Source: Elusimicrobiota bacterium | Lineage (GTDB): Bacteria; Elusimicrobiota; Elusimicrobia; Elusimicrobiales; UBA9959 | Direction: 5' to 3' | DNA length: 63,039 nt | Assembly: GCA_012517285.1 (NCBI GenBank) | Contig: JAAYVG010000043.1 | Coordinates: 1 to 63,039, forward strand | Part shown: one piece after another, positions 42,342 through 53,891 of the stretch | How the letters are laid out: each line of letters begins with the position of its first letter | Numbering within the stretch: position 1 is the first letter of the stretch | The notes under the pieces: generated by a model | What the model was told of the DNA's origin: nothing | The model's database searches: none | Seen by the model: the letters and a program-made list of their open reading frames with translations, nothing else | Position numbers and translations under genes: made by a program

Positions 42342-43667
42342 ATGAAAAACAAGGGCGTTAATATTGTTGTTGTTGGAACAGGATATGTTGGCCTTGTTAG
42401 TGGTGCATGTTTTGCTGAAATGGGGCACAGGGTAGTATGTGTGGATAACGATGTTAAGAAAATAAAAATGCTAAAAAAGCTTCAAATGCCAATATATGAG
42501 GAAGGGCTTGAAGATCTTGTAAAAAAGAATGTAAAGGCTGGAAGGCTCTTTTTTACAACAAACGTTAAGGATGCTATAAACTATGGAGGTAAGAGGGCCG
42601 AGGTGTTTTTTATAGCCGTAGGGACTCCTCCAAGGGATGACGGTTCAGCTGATCTTTCAGCAGTGGAAAAGGTTTCAAGCGATATTGCTGAGAATATGTC
42701 AGATTATACCGTTATAGTTGAAAAATCTACTGTTCCTGTGGAAACATGTTTATGGATTGAAAAAACAGTTAAAAAGCACAACAAGAAAAATATTCCTTTT
42801 GATGTATGCTCAAATCCTGAGTTTTTAAAGGAAGGTGTAGCAATAAATGATTTTTTGAAGCCTGACAGAATTGTTGTCGGTGTATCTTCAAAAAGGGCAG
42901 AAGAGGTTATGAGAAGGATATATAAACCGCTTTCCAATTATCCTTTGCTCGTTTGTGATGTGAAGAGTGCAGAACTTATAAAGCATGCATCTAACTCATT
43001 TCTATCCACAAAAATTTCATTTATAAACGCAGTGGCAAACATCTGTGAAAAAACAGGTGCTGATGTGGAGCTTGTTGCAAAGGGTATGGGCCTTGATAAA
43101 AGGATAGGACCTGCATTTTTAAAACCAGGGATTGGATTTGGTGGTTTTTGTTTCCCAAAGGATCTTGAGGCTTTTTACTGGCTTAGCAAGCAGAAGGGAT
43201 ATGATTTTGAGATGTTAAAAGAAGTTAAAAAAATAAACGACGAACAGAAAAACTGGATGGTAAAAAAAGTTGAGGGCGAGCTATGGAATATACATGGCAA
43301 GACCATAGCAATTCTCGGTTTGAGCTTTAAACCCAAAACTGATGATATGAGATTTGCGCCTTCAGTTGATATCATAAATGCTCTTATTAAAAAAGGAGCA
43401 AGGATAAAGGCATATGATCCTGCTGCAATGGCAAATGCAAAGAAAATCTTTAAAAATAAAATATATTATGCAAGAGATGTCTATGATTGTATAAGGGAAA
43501 CTGATTGTATATGCCTTGTAAGCGAATGGGAAGAGTTTTCTTCAATTGATTTTAACAAAGTTCTAAGGTTAGTTAATCATCCACTACTGATAGATGGAAG
43601 AAATTTTTATAAACCTGAAGAGTTAAGAGCTCTCGGTTTTACATATATATCTGTTGGAAGACCATAA
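42342..43667 (+). CDS. ugd: UDP-glucose 6-dehydrogenase
   Basis: The 441 aa protein has the NAD fold VVVGTGYVGLVSGACFAEMGH, EKSTVPVET, NPEFLKEGVAINDFLKPDR, the catalytic Cys in GIGFGGFCFPKD and FKPKTDDMRFAPS. It makes UDP-glucuronate, the substrate for the next gene. AAGGAG is present. Confidence 0.94.
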   Translation: MKNKGVNIVVVGTGYVGLVSGACFAEMGHRVVCVDNDVKKIKMLKKLQMPIYEEGLEDLVKKNVKAGRLFFTTNVKDAINYGGKRAEVFFIAVGTPPRDDGSADLSAVEKVSSDIAENMSDYTVIVEKSTVPVETCLWIEKTVKKHNKKNIPFDVCSNPEFLKEGVAINDFLKPDRIVVGVSSKRAEEVMRRIYKPLSNYPLLVCDVKSAELIKHASNSFLSTKISFINAVANICEKTGADVELVAKGMGLDKRIGPAFLKPGIGFGGFCFPKDLEAFYWLSKQKGYDFEMLKEVKKINDEQKNWMVKKVEGELWNIHGKTIAILGLSFKPKTDDMRFAPSVDIINALIKKGARIKAYDPAAMANAKKIFKNKIYYARDVYDCIRETDCICLVSEWEEFSSIDFNKVLRLVNHPLLIDGRNFYKPEELRALGFTYISVGRP

Positions 43668-43694
43668 AAGATTTAGCAGTTTGCTGGAGGAGAG

Positions 43695-44630
43695 GTGAGA
43701 GTTGTTATAACAGGTGGTTGTGGATTTTTGGGAAGTAATTTATCAAAATATTTTATAGAGAATGGACACAGCGTTGTTGCCATAGACAATCTTTTAACAG
43801 GGAGACTTTCTAATGTTGAAAAGCTTTTTGACACTGGAAAATTTGAATTCATAAAATATGATGTTACAAATTATATTCATGTTTCAGGCAGAGTTGATGC
43901 TGTTCTTCACTTTGCAAGCCCTGCTAGTCCCATAGACTATATAAAATATCCAATTCCAACCCTTAAGGTCGGAGCATTAGGGACACATAAGGCCCTTGGT
44001 TTTGCAAAGGAAAAAAAAGCTATATTTATGCTTGCCTCAACATCTGAGGTTTATGGTGACCCTGATATAAACCCTCAACCTGAGTCCTACTGGGGTAATG
44101 TAAATCCTATAGGTCCGAGAGGGGTTTATGATGAGGCAAAAAGATTTGCTGAGGCAATGACAATGGCATATCACAGATATCATAAAATGCCAGTAAGAAT
44201 TGTAAGAATTTTTAATACCTATGGACCGAATATGAGGATTGATGATGGCAGGGCAGTTCCTAATTTTATGTCTCAGTCATTAAAGAACAGGCCGATAACT
44301 GTCTATGGGGATGGTAGTCAGACAAGAAGTCTTTGTTATGTTGATGATCTTGTCAGGGGTATATACAAGCTGCTTTTAAGCAACTTAAATGAACCTGTTA
44401 ACATAGGAAATCCTTATGAAATAACTCTTCTTGAGTTAGCAAAAACAATAAAAAAAATTACAGGGAGTAGATCAAAAATAATTTTCAAACCGCTTCCTGT
44501 TGATGATCCAAAAGTAAGAAGGCCTGACATATCAAAAGCAAAAAAATATCTTAAATGGGAGCCTGAGGTAGATCTCAACGCAGGGCTTTTAAATACATTA
44601 AAATACTTTAAAAAGGAACTTTGTAATTAG
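43695..44630 (+). CDS. UDP-glucuronate decarboxylase (UDP-xylose synthase)
   Basis: The 311 aa extended SDR begins at a GTG preceded by GGAGGAG. It has [34 protein letters not shown], the YxxxK pair in [12 protein letters not shown] and [21 protein letters not shown], a UXS-type combination. With ugd it converts UDP-glucose to UDP-xylose for envelope polysaccharide. Confidence 0.88.
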   Translation: MRVVITGGCGFLGSNLSKYFIENGHSVVAIDNLLTGRLSNVEKLFDTGKFEFIKYDVTNYIHVSGRVDAVLHFASPASPIDYIKYPIPTLKVGALGTHKALGFAKEKKAIFMLASTSEVYGDPDINPQPESYWGNVNPIGPRGVYDEAKRFAEAMTMAYHRYHKMPVRIVRIFNTYGPNMRIDDGRAVPNFMSQSLKNRPITVYGDGSQTRSLCYVDDLVRGIYKLLLSNLNEPVNIGNPYEITLLELAKTIKKITGSRSKIIFKPLPVDDPKVRRPDISKAKKYLKWEPEVDLNAGLLNTLKYFKKELCN

Positions 44631-44762
44631 GGGCACGGCTGGTTATTTAATTATCAGGATGAAAACAGATATCAGATAAATAATGGTTCTTTCATATTAA
44701 GCTTTTGAATAATGTGGAATTCCTCATAGACTTAAATGAAATTAAAAAGATAAAAATATAAT

Positions 44763-45893
44763 TTATTTTATATTAAACTCTTTTATAGATACATTATTAT
44801 CACAATCAATAACTGAAAGTTTGTATCTTCCTTTTAATTTTAAATCGATAGAGAGATCCTTTTCAAAAGGAACAGATTTAGCATCCATAACAACGTTGGC
44901 TGATCTTTCAACATGTTCAGAATTGCTTAAGGAATATGAGACAACATTGCATCTGTTTTCAAGTATCTTGAATCTTATGCTGGTATTGATTATCTGAAAG
45001 TCATCTATAATAGGTGGAAGATTCCTTGATGCTGACTCTAAAAGACTTGCTGTAGCAAATATCGCCATAGCTATCTGCCTCTGTCCTATCTCAGGACTTT
45101 TTGGAACTGATTTACATTCATAATTACCACTATAATTGTTTTCGCACTGAGTTGTAGTAAAATGATCCTTACCACCACCATATTGACCGTGAGGTCCCAT
45201 TGTGGAATCCTTGCCTAATGGTGGGGCATCCTTTGCTGATTGCCAGTATGGAATTTTTGTTTCAGGATCAAGCCACTCATTTAAATGCCTTCTAGTGTCA
45301 TCCTGAACATATTGATAATAATCCCATGGTTTAAAGTAAGAAGGGAAGATAAAACTAAAATTAGATATATCTATATTTTCATTCTCACCGTAATACCTTT
45401 CAAACTGATCAAAAAAGGAATGTTCAATGTTTGCCGCATGTGTTGGAACAGCCTGATCTTGAGTCAGATGACAGATAATGCCTATGTTTTCATAGGCATC
45501 CTCAAATTTTTTATTAAAATATTTATATAAAACACCAATTTCCTTGCCGTTATTTAGTTCTTTTGTAGAAAACCATATATCATATGGATATCCACCATTA
45601 TCCTTTTTAGTAGGATGGCCATCCTCATCACTTGCTCCATCAATTAATTTATCCTTATAATAAAAAAGATCAGGATAATCATTCTTTGATATAAGGGAAA
45701 ATGATTTCTGTGCTATCTTTTTATGGGTATTGAAAAAAACACTGCTCCACCACCTATCACCTTGAATCAGAGGAATAGGTTCTTTAACTAGGGAATCATT
45801 GTTTAATTTTATTATAGAATTTTTTTCAGCACATGCTGTTACTGAGAAAACTATAACGCCAACGATAACAATAACTAAAATATTTTTATTCAT
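44763..45893 (-). CDS. Lipoprotein, zinc-dependent phospholipase C / S1-P1 nuclease-like
   Basis: From MNKNILVIVIVGVIVFSVTAC the precursor has a lipoprotein signal with a lipobox ending at Cys 21. The mature part shows the metal-site pattern of the PLC/P1 superfamily: THKKIAQKS, then ICHLTQDQAVPTHAAN (His-x3-Asp-x4-His spacing) and EHSFFDQFERYYG with further His and Glu. A beta C-terminal domain follows. The substrate could be phospholipid or nucleic acid. It is divergent from the secreted RNase gene, 140 bp away. Confidence 0.7.
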   Translation of the reverse strand: MNKNILVIVIVGVIVFSVTACAEKNSIIKLNNDSLVKEPIPLIQGDRWWSSVFFNTHKKIAQKSFSLISKNDYPDLFYYKDKLIDGASDEDGHPTKKDNGGYPYDIWFSTKELNNGKEIGVLYKYFNKKFEDAYENIGIICHLTQDQAVPTHAANIEHSFFDQFERYYGENENIDISNFSFIFPSYFKPWDYYQYVQDDTRRHLNEWLDPETKIPYWQSAKDAPPLGKDSTMGPHGQYGGGKDHFTTTQCENNYSGNYECKSVPKSPEIGQRQIAMAIFATASLLESASRNLPPIIDDFQIINTSIRFKILENRCNVVSYSLSNSEHVERSANVVMDAKSVPFEKDLSIDLKLKGRYKLSVIDCDNNVSIKEFNIK

Positions 45894-46033
45894 ATGCTTA
45901 TATATACTCATTTTATCTAAAATTTTATTACATAACAAGGGACTTTAACACTATCTTTATAGGAAATTAGTAAACAAATGACATAGGACTTTTGGCCTTG
46001 ATTTTATTATTTATTATTCACAATAATATATAT

Positions 46034-46609
46034 ATGAAAAAGCTATTATTAACAATATTGGTTTCATCAGGGTTGTTCTTAAATGCAACAGATACAGTAA
46101 ACAAAGATCTGGGCACTAACCCCATTAATCAGATTTCAACCTATGCTGAAAAAGCTGATTTAAGTATCGTACAAAAGGATGTTAATTTAACCATTGATTT
46201 ATCCTTGAGCAATGATGAAAAGTCAGCCTGTCAGTATCCAAATGATGGCCTGAACTATGGAACGGATGTAACACCTAAGATAACCGATCCGGTAAGGGTC
46301 AACGCCATAGTTTCACTCGTTACAAAAATAATTAAATGTGAAAAATTACCATATAAAGAGGATGGGCAGATATTTATCAACAAGGAAGGATTACTTCCTC
46401 AGATGGAAAAAGGCTATTACAGAGAGTACACGCTTATAATACCTTCCGGTTCTCAGAAAGAATTCAATGTTGGTGATACTCATTTCACAGCATATCCAAG
46501 CTACAGTGGAAGAGGCCCTGAAAGAATTGTTATTGGTGGCGGGAGCATAATATATTATACCCCGACTCACTATGAGAGCTTTGTTCAGATAAAGTTAATA
46601 AACAAATAA
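46034..46609 (+). CDS. Secreted guanyl-type ribonuclease (RNase Sa/barnase family)
   Basis: The 191 aa precursor has a signal peptide (about 1-17), a linker (18-90) and a C-terminal microbial RNase domain. LPYKEDGQIFINKEGLLP and GYYREYTLI correspond to the family core. The three catalytic residues of RNase Sa/barnase are all present: E131 (YREYT), R164 (GPERIV) and H179 (TPTHYESF). About 15 extra residues lie between the Glu and Arg strands. The start is ATG 46034, since earlier in-frame codons give an implausible signal. A barstar-like gene follows 5 nt downstream, so this is probably an exported toxin with its inhibitor. Confidence 0.85.
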   Translation: MKKLLLTILVSSGLFLNATDTVNKDLGTNPINQISTYAEKADLSIVQKDVNLTIDLSLSNDEKSACQYPNDGLNYGTDVTPKITDPVRVNAIVSLVTKIIKCEKLPYKEDGQIFINKEGLLPQMEKGYYREYTLIIPSGSQKEFNVGDTHFTAYPSYSGRGPERIVIGGGSIIYYTPTHYESFVQIKLINK

Positions 46610-46614
46610 GATAA

Positions 46615-46950
46615 GTGATAACAGTAAAAAATAAGAATGAGTTTTTGAGTTTATTTCCAAATTATCGTCTTTTTGAGGTTAAAGATGTTCCTCTCTCTGA
46701 TAAGAGGAAGTTTATATCTGCTCTGGCCCAAGTTCTTAACCTTCCAACTTATGTCTTAAACTGGGATGGACTTATAGATGAGATGAGGGGGCTGTATAAG
46801 GTTGATGCAGAGAAAATAATCATAATTTTCTACACAGATCCAGAAAAAAATCAGTTTTTGTCAGATCTTTCTGAGGTTGTTGAGACAGTCAATGAATTCC
46901 TTAAAGATTTCAATAGAGAGATAATCCTTGCAGTATCAGAGATAAAATAA
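46615..46950 (+). CDS. Barstar-family ribonuclease inhibitor
   Basis: The 111 aa cytoplasmic protein from a GTG start contains the barstar signature LNLPTYVLNWDGLIDEMRGL. The following beta strand is KIIIIFYTD and the last strand REIILAVSEIK. It begins 5 nt after the RNase gene, strong evidence that it neutralises that enzyme inside the producing cell. Confidence 0.88.
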   Translation: MITVKNKNEFLSLFPNYRLFEVKDVPLSDKRKFISALAQVLNLPTYVLNWDGLIDEMRGLYKVDAEKIIIIFYTDPEKNQFLSDLSEVVETVNEFLKDFNREIILAVSEIK

Positions 46951-46967
46951 TTTTATAAAATTAATTT

Positions 46968-48638
46968 ATGGCTATAAATGTTGCAGTTGTGACTGATGAC
47001 CTCTTATTGAGTGAAAAAATCATAAAAGCACTTGATTATAATTATAATCTGCGATTTTTTAATTATTCTGATTTTATAATTGAAGAAATTGAAAAGATTA
47101 ATCCTGAACTTTTAATAGTTGATATCATATCAATACCAAAATATTTTACTGGATTTATTGAGAGAATTAGAAATACTTCGTTTCTATCATCTAAAAAAAT
47201 ACTTATACTTTCACAGAACAAAAAAATTGATCTTATAATAGGGGAACAGTCAAAGGTTAACGCATATTTTACAAAGCCTGTTGATTTTGATGAATTAAAT
47301 ACTGCTATAAAGAACAACATAAAGAGAAATGGCCCAATAGTTGTCATAGATTATGATAAAGAATTTCTTGAGCTTACAGAACTTTTTTTGAAATCTAACG
47401 GTTATGAGGTTATTACCATTGAAAATTCTCTTAAAGCAATTGATACAATTAGAAAAACACATCCATCGCTTGTTATAGTTGATCTTATAATGCCGGATAA
47501 GGATGGCTTTGAAATCATCTCTGAACTTTTTGGTGAAGAAAAAAAATATGATATTCCAGTTATAGCAGTTTCGGCTATTTCTTTTAATAAGTTGAATAAA
47601 AAAGGAATCATAAGTGGATATCCAGAGTATATATCAAGGGATCTAACACCTGAATTAATAAAAGAACTTGTAGAAAATTCAATCTCAAATGTTTTTGTGA
47701 GTGAGGATGAAAAAATAAAGGTACTGCTTGCTGATGATGAGTTAGGACTTTTGCTGCTTTTAAGAGAATCTCTTGAAATGGCAGGTTTTAAAGTTTTTAC
47801 TGCATCTGATGGTAAGGAAGCAGTTGAGAAAATTTATGATCTAAATCCTGACATAGCTGTGATAGATTATAATATGCCGTTTAAAAATGGTATGGATGTT
47901 GCAATTGAGATTAAAAACAATCCTCTCTATTCACATATGCCGATCATCATAGTTACAGGAAAATCTGACAAGGAAACAAAGATAAAAGCTCTTAATATGG
48001 GAATAGATGATTATATAATAAAACCTGTTGATACGGATGAGCTTGTAGCCCGCATAAGAATGATTGTTAAAAGGAACAGATTGGTGCTTGACGCAAATCC
48101 ACTTTCAAAACTACCGGGCAATCCTTCCATACAATCAAGGATAGAAAAGGCTATAGAAAAGAATGAAAAGTTTGCTGTTTTATATGTTGATCTAAACAAC
48201 TTTAAAGCCTACAACGATGTTTATGGCTTTGAGGCAGGTGATAGGGTGATCAAAACTCTTAGCGATATACTTGTAAATATTATTATGCCAGAGTTCTCAT
48301 CGTTTGATTTCATAGGTCATATTGGTGGTGATGATTTCATTGTTTTAACGACTGTTGATAGGGCTGAGGCTGTTGCAAAAAAAATTATCAACAATTTTAA
48401 TCAGATAGTTCCATCATTCTATAATGATAGCGATAGAAAGAATGGTTATATAATTACAAGCGATAGATCAGGCAATGTTATGAAATTTCCATTTTTATCA
48501 GTTTCTATTGGTATAGTTCATAACCTCCATAAGCCGCTGAGATCCTATGCACAGGTAAGTCACATAGGAAGTGAGTTAAAAAAGGCTGCAAAATCTGCTG
48601 GAGTTAGTTCTTATATAATGGATAGAAGACATTCCTGA
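46968..48638 (+). CDS. Three-receiver response regulator with GGDEF domain
   Basis: The 556 aa protein has REC1 (about 1-118, phospho-site region LLIVDIISIPK, lacking the following Met-Pro), REC2 (about 122-235, VIVDLIMPDKDGF), REC3 (about 247-365, AVIDYNMPFKNGMD) and a GGDEF domain (about 370-550) with GGDDF at the active site. The GGDDF variant may still make cyclic-di-GMP. No cognate kinase is adjacent; the orphan kinase at 33415 is one candidate. Confidence 0.88.
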   Translation: MAINVAVVTDDLLLSEKIIKALDYNYNLRFFNYSDFIIEEIEKINPELLIVDIISIPKYFTGFIERIRNTSFLSSKKILILSQNKKIDLIIGEQSKVNAYFTKPVDFDELNTAIKNNIKRNGPIVVIDYDKEFLELTELFLKSNGYEVITIENSLKAIDTIRKTHPSLVIVDLIMPDKDGFEIISELFGEEKKYDIPVIAVSAISFNKLNKKGIISGYPEYISRDLTPELIKELVENSISNVFVSEDEKIKVLLADDELGLLLLLRESLEMAGFKVFTASDGKEAVEKIYDLNPDIAVIDYNMPFKNGMDVAIEIKNNPLYSHMPIIIVTGKSDKETKIKALNMGIDDYIIKPVDTDELVARIRMIVKRNRLVLDANPLSKLPGNPSIQSRIEKAIEKNEKFAVLYVDLNNFKAYNDVYGFEAGDRVIKTLSDILVNIIMPEFSSFDFIGHIGGDDFIVLTTVDRAEAVAKKIINNFNQIVPSFYNDSDRKNGYIITSDRSGNVMKFPFLSVSIGIVHNLHKPLRSYAQVSHIGSELKKAAKSAGVSSYIMDRRHS

Positions 48639-48653
48639 TAATTTCAAAATAAC

Positions 48654-49055
48654 TTATGATTTATAATTTTCTTTAAGAATTTTCATTGCCTTATCAACGT
48701 CTGAAACATTTAAAAGTATCCTTGATGATGGTGCTGATGTCGTTCCATAAATGTTTGTTATGTTTATGTCGTTGTCAGCCAGAAGCTTGGTAAGCTTGAC
48801 AAGATTTCCCGGTTCATCAGGGAGTATTATTGATATCATAACGGTTTCAAGCGTGGTAAAGCCTGCGCGTGTAAGTATGTAGCTCAACTTTTTATTGGAG
48901 TCAATCGCTATCTTTACTATTCCTGACTCGTCATGGACCTCAGATGTGATACCAATTATGTTTATGTTTTCCTGAGCAAATAGTTCTATAAACTTATGAA
49001 GTGCTCCGGGCTTGTTGGGCAGAAAAACAGTGTACTGTTTGACAGTAGTTATCAT
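48654..49055 (-). CDS. Tandem ACT-domain protein
   Basis: The 133 aa protein consists of two ACT domains: QYTVFLPNKPGALHKFIELFAQENINIIG (about 7-70) and MISIILPDEPGNLVKLTKLLADNDINITNIY (about 72-130). Stand-alone ACT pairs sense amino acids. It converges on the GGDEF gene. Confidence 0.88.
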   Translation of the reverse strand: MITTVKQYTVFLPNKPGALHKFIELFAQENINIIGITSEVHDESGIVKIAIDSNKKLSYILTRAGFTTLETVMISIILPDEPGNLVKLTKLLADNDINITNIYGTTSAPSSRILLNVSDVDKAMKILKENYKS

Positions 49056-49166
49056 AATTATATTTTACAAATTTTATTATAAAAAATGATAAAATATAAT
49101 GATTAAAGGAATTTCCTTTGATGATAAAAAAATATTTTATGCGGTGTTATAACAGAGGTATGAGTT

Positions 49167-50585
49167 ATGGCCATATCACAGAAAATTAGTTTTGGTACTG
49201 ATGGTTTTAGGGGAGTTATTGGAGACAATTTTAATTATGAGAATATTAGAAGAATAGCTCAGGGCTTTTTTGACTGGTTCTGTTACAAGGGCTACAAAAA
49301 GGAAGAGGCAAAGATTTTTATAGGATATGACAGACGTTTTCTTTCTGATAAGTTTGCAAGAGAGTTTGCAACGGTTTTGATAAACAATGATATAAACTGT
49401 GTGCTTTCAAAAACTCCTGTGACAACGCCGCTTGTGAGCTATCTTACTACAAAGGATTATACATTTGGTATTATGATAACAGCAAGCCACAATGGTTATC
49501 TTTACAACGGAGTCAAAATTAAATATCAGGGCAGGAGTGCTCTGCCTCAGATGACTGCTGAGCTTGAGATTTACATAGATAAAAATTTAAAGTCATACAT
49601 ATCAAAGTCTTTAAAAAAAGATATAGTTGAGATGGACATGAGAGCTGAGTATGTCAAATACCTTAATGACAGATTCAATATAAAAAATATTGTATCAAAA
49701 ATAAAGGGGAAGATAGTTTTTGATCTGATGTATGGTTCATCTGCTGATATCGTTGATATGCTTTTTGGAAATTATAAGAATATCATTGTGATTGATAAAA
49801 AACATGATCCACTTTTCGGTGAGTATGGTTCTCCTGAGCCTGTTGAAAAGAGATTGTTCAAACTCAAAGAGGTTGTTAAAAAGGAGAATGCATTGTGCGG
49901 ATTTGCTCTTGATGGTGATGGTGATAGATTTGCTCTCATTGATTCAAACGGAAATTATATCTCACCTGCTCAGGTGGCACCTGTGATCTTGAACTATCTG
50001 ATAGAAAAAAAGAAGATGTCTGGCAGAATTGTTCAGGCTGTTTCGCTTGGATTTTTGACACACAGGATAGCAAGGGAAAAAAATATGATGTTTGAGTTTT
50101 CGCCGGTTGGATTTAAATATTTAGCAGACAGGATATCTGATGGTGATACAATATTCGGGGCTGAGGAGTCTGGCGGATACTGCTGGAAGGGTTGCATCCC
50201 TGACAGGGATGGATTTGTTACCTCATTGCTTTTTATGGAGATGATGGCATCAAGTGGTACTAGTGTAAATGAGCTGTGTAAGGAAATAGAATCAAGATAT
50301 GGTAGTTCTAACTTTATAAGAGAGGATTTCCCGCTTAATAAGATTGTAGTATCAAAGTATGCATTTGCTATGAAGATAAAGTCAAAACTTCCAAAAACAA
50401 TTTTGAATAGGCCTATCAAAGAGATTATTACGATTGATGGAATAAGAGTTATACTTGACAATGACTGGTGGTTTCTTATAAGACCGAGCGGGACAGAACC
50501 ACTTCTGAGAGTCTATGTGGAAACAGATTCTTTAAAAAATTCAAACGAGCTTATGAAGTTTGCAAAGGATTTTTTGGCAGTATAA
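49167..50585 (+). CDS. Phosphoglucomutase/phosphomannomutase
   Basis: The 472 aa alpha-D-phosphohexomutase has FGTDGFRGVIG, the phosphoserine loop TASHNGYLYNG, the metal loop DGDGDR, the sugar loop GAEESGG and the phosphate-binding RPSGTEPLLRVY. Whether it acts on glucose, mannose or glucosamine phosphates cannot be told from these motifs. It would supply sugar phosphates for the nucleotide-sugar genes. Confidence 0.9.
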   Translation: MAISQKISFGTDGFRGVIGDNFNYENIRRIAQGFFDWFCYKGYKKEEAKIFIGYDRRFLSDKFAREFATVLINNDINCVLSKTPVTTPLVSYLTTKDYTFGIMITASHNGYLYNGVKIKYQGRSALPQMTAELEIYIDKNLKSYISKSLKKDIVEMDMRAEYVKYLNDRFNIKNIVSKIKGKIVFDLMYGSSADIVDMLFGNYKNIIVIDKKHDPLFGEYGSPEPVEKRLFKLKEVVKKENALCGFALDGDGDRFALIDSNGNYISPAQVAPVILNYLIEKKKMSGRIVQAVSLGFLTHRIAREKNMMFEFSPVGFKYLADRISDGDTIFGAEESGGYCWKGCIPDRDGFVTSLLFMEMMASSGTSVNELCKEIESRYGSSNFIREDFPLNKIVVSKYAFAMKIKSKLPKTILNRPIKEIITIDGIRVILDNDWWFLIRPSGTEPLLRVYVETDSLKNSNELMKFAKDFLAV

Positions 50586-50587
50586 TA

Positions 50588-50706
50588 GCAGTGGCCAGAT
50601 AGTGGGTAGTGATCAGTGGACAGTGGTCAGCAAAACAGTGGTCAGTGATCAGTTGTTGATAATAAGTGATTAGCTTGTTTAACTGTCCACTGAATACTGA
50701 ACACTA
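50588..50706. repeat. CAGTGGTCAGTGATCAG-type repeats before metK
   Basis: Degenerate repeats (GTGATCAGTGGACAGTGGTCAG) occupy the left half, with complementary words (AACTGTCCACTGAATACTGAACAC) at the right. The tract resembles 20649-20757. No SAM riboswitch motif is visible in this gap. Confidence 0.65.
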
Positions 50707-50741
50707 AAATTTGCCAGAGGCAAATTTTTCAAGGAGGAGAT

Positions 50742-53230
<2,489 letters not shown>

Positions 53231-53260
53231 CAGGACTGTTCTACAATCATTACAACCAAT

Positions 53261-53764
53261 ATGATAAAAATTTTAATTGCCATACTTCTTAATCAAAGCC
53301 TGCTTTTTTCACAGAGACTTGATCTTAAGCTTGAAAAGGGTGTAGGTGGTATAGAGGCAAAGCCAAAGTATGAGATTTCAGATTCTATATACCTGCACAG
53401 TATTGATAGGGACAATAAACTCAGGTCTGATGATTACAGAATAGCTGTTCTTATTACGAACACCTCTGATAAAAAGATGACAGGTATAATTCTGAGATAT
53501 GATATAAAATTGAATATTAAAAAGGATGACAATACTTACAGAACTGTATCTCTTTACAGCTCAAGTCTCAGAGTATCTGAGATTAAATCACATAGATCCA
53601 GAAAAGTATATATATATGACATTAAAAATGTATTTCCTGAAATCCAGAGGTTTTTAAATGCAGGCTATACTCCTTTTGAAGTTGTTATAGATATTATGAA
53701 GGAACCCAAAAAGGGAGAGGATTATGTTTTTTATTCTATTCCCTTTGCCGTAAACTTTAAATGA
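53261..53764 (+). CDS. Small exported protein of unknown function
   Basis: The 167 aa precursor has a signal-like N-terminus (MIKILIAILLNQSLLFSQ). The mature part looks like a single beta-sandwich domain (RIAVLITNTSDKKMTGIILRYDI... KVYIYDIKNV). I do not recognise the family. It follows ahcY by 30 nt. Confidence 0.65.
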   Translation: MIKILIAILLNQSLLFSQRLDLKLEKGVGGIEAKPKYEISDSIYLHSIDRDNKLRSDDYRIAVLITNTSDKKMTGIILRYDIKLNIKKDDNTYRTVSLYSSSLRVSEIKSHRSRKVYIYDIKNVFPEIQRFLNAGYTPFEVVIDIMKEPKKGEDYVFYSIPFAVNFK

Positions 53765-53872
53765 GAATCAGAAGTTAGAGGTCAGAGGACAGATGTCAGA
53801 AAGCAGAAGGCAGAGAACAGAAGGAGAAGTAATTCCTTAAAATCTGACTTCCGATATCTGTCGTCTGTTAGC
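53764..53872. repeat. Purine-word tract with complementary pyrimidine words
   Basis: AGAAGTTAGAGGTCAGAGGACAG with GAAAGCAGAAGGCAGAG on the left is partly complementary to TCTGACTTCCGATATCTGTCGTCTG on the right. It could form a long imperfect hairpin just before serS. Confidence 0.6.
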
Positions 53873-53891
53873 TTTTTTCAATGGAGATCTT

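Noticed and set aside
50586-50741. SAM riboswitch before metK
   Set aside because: The gap is filled by low-complexity repeats and none of the conserved SAM-riboswitch core sequences is visible.
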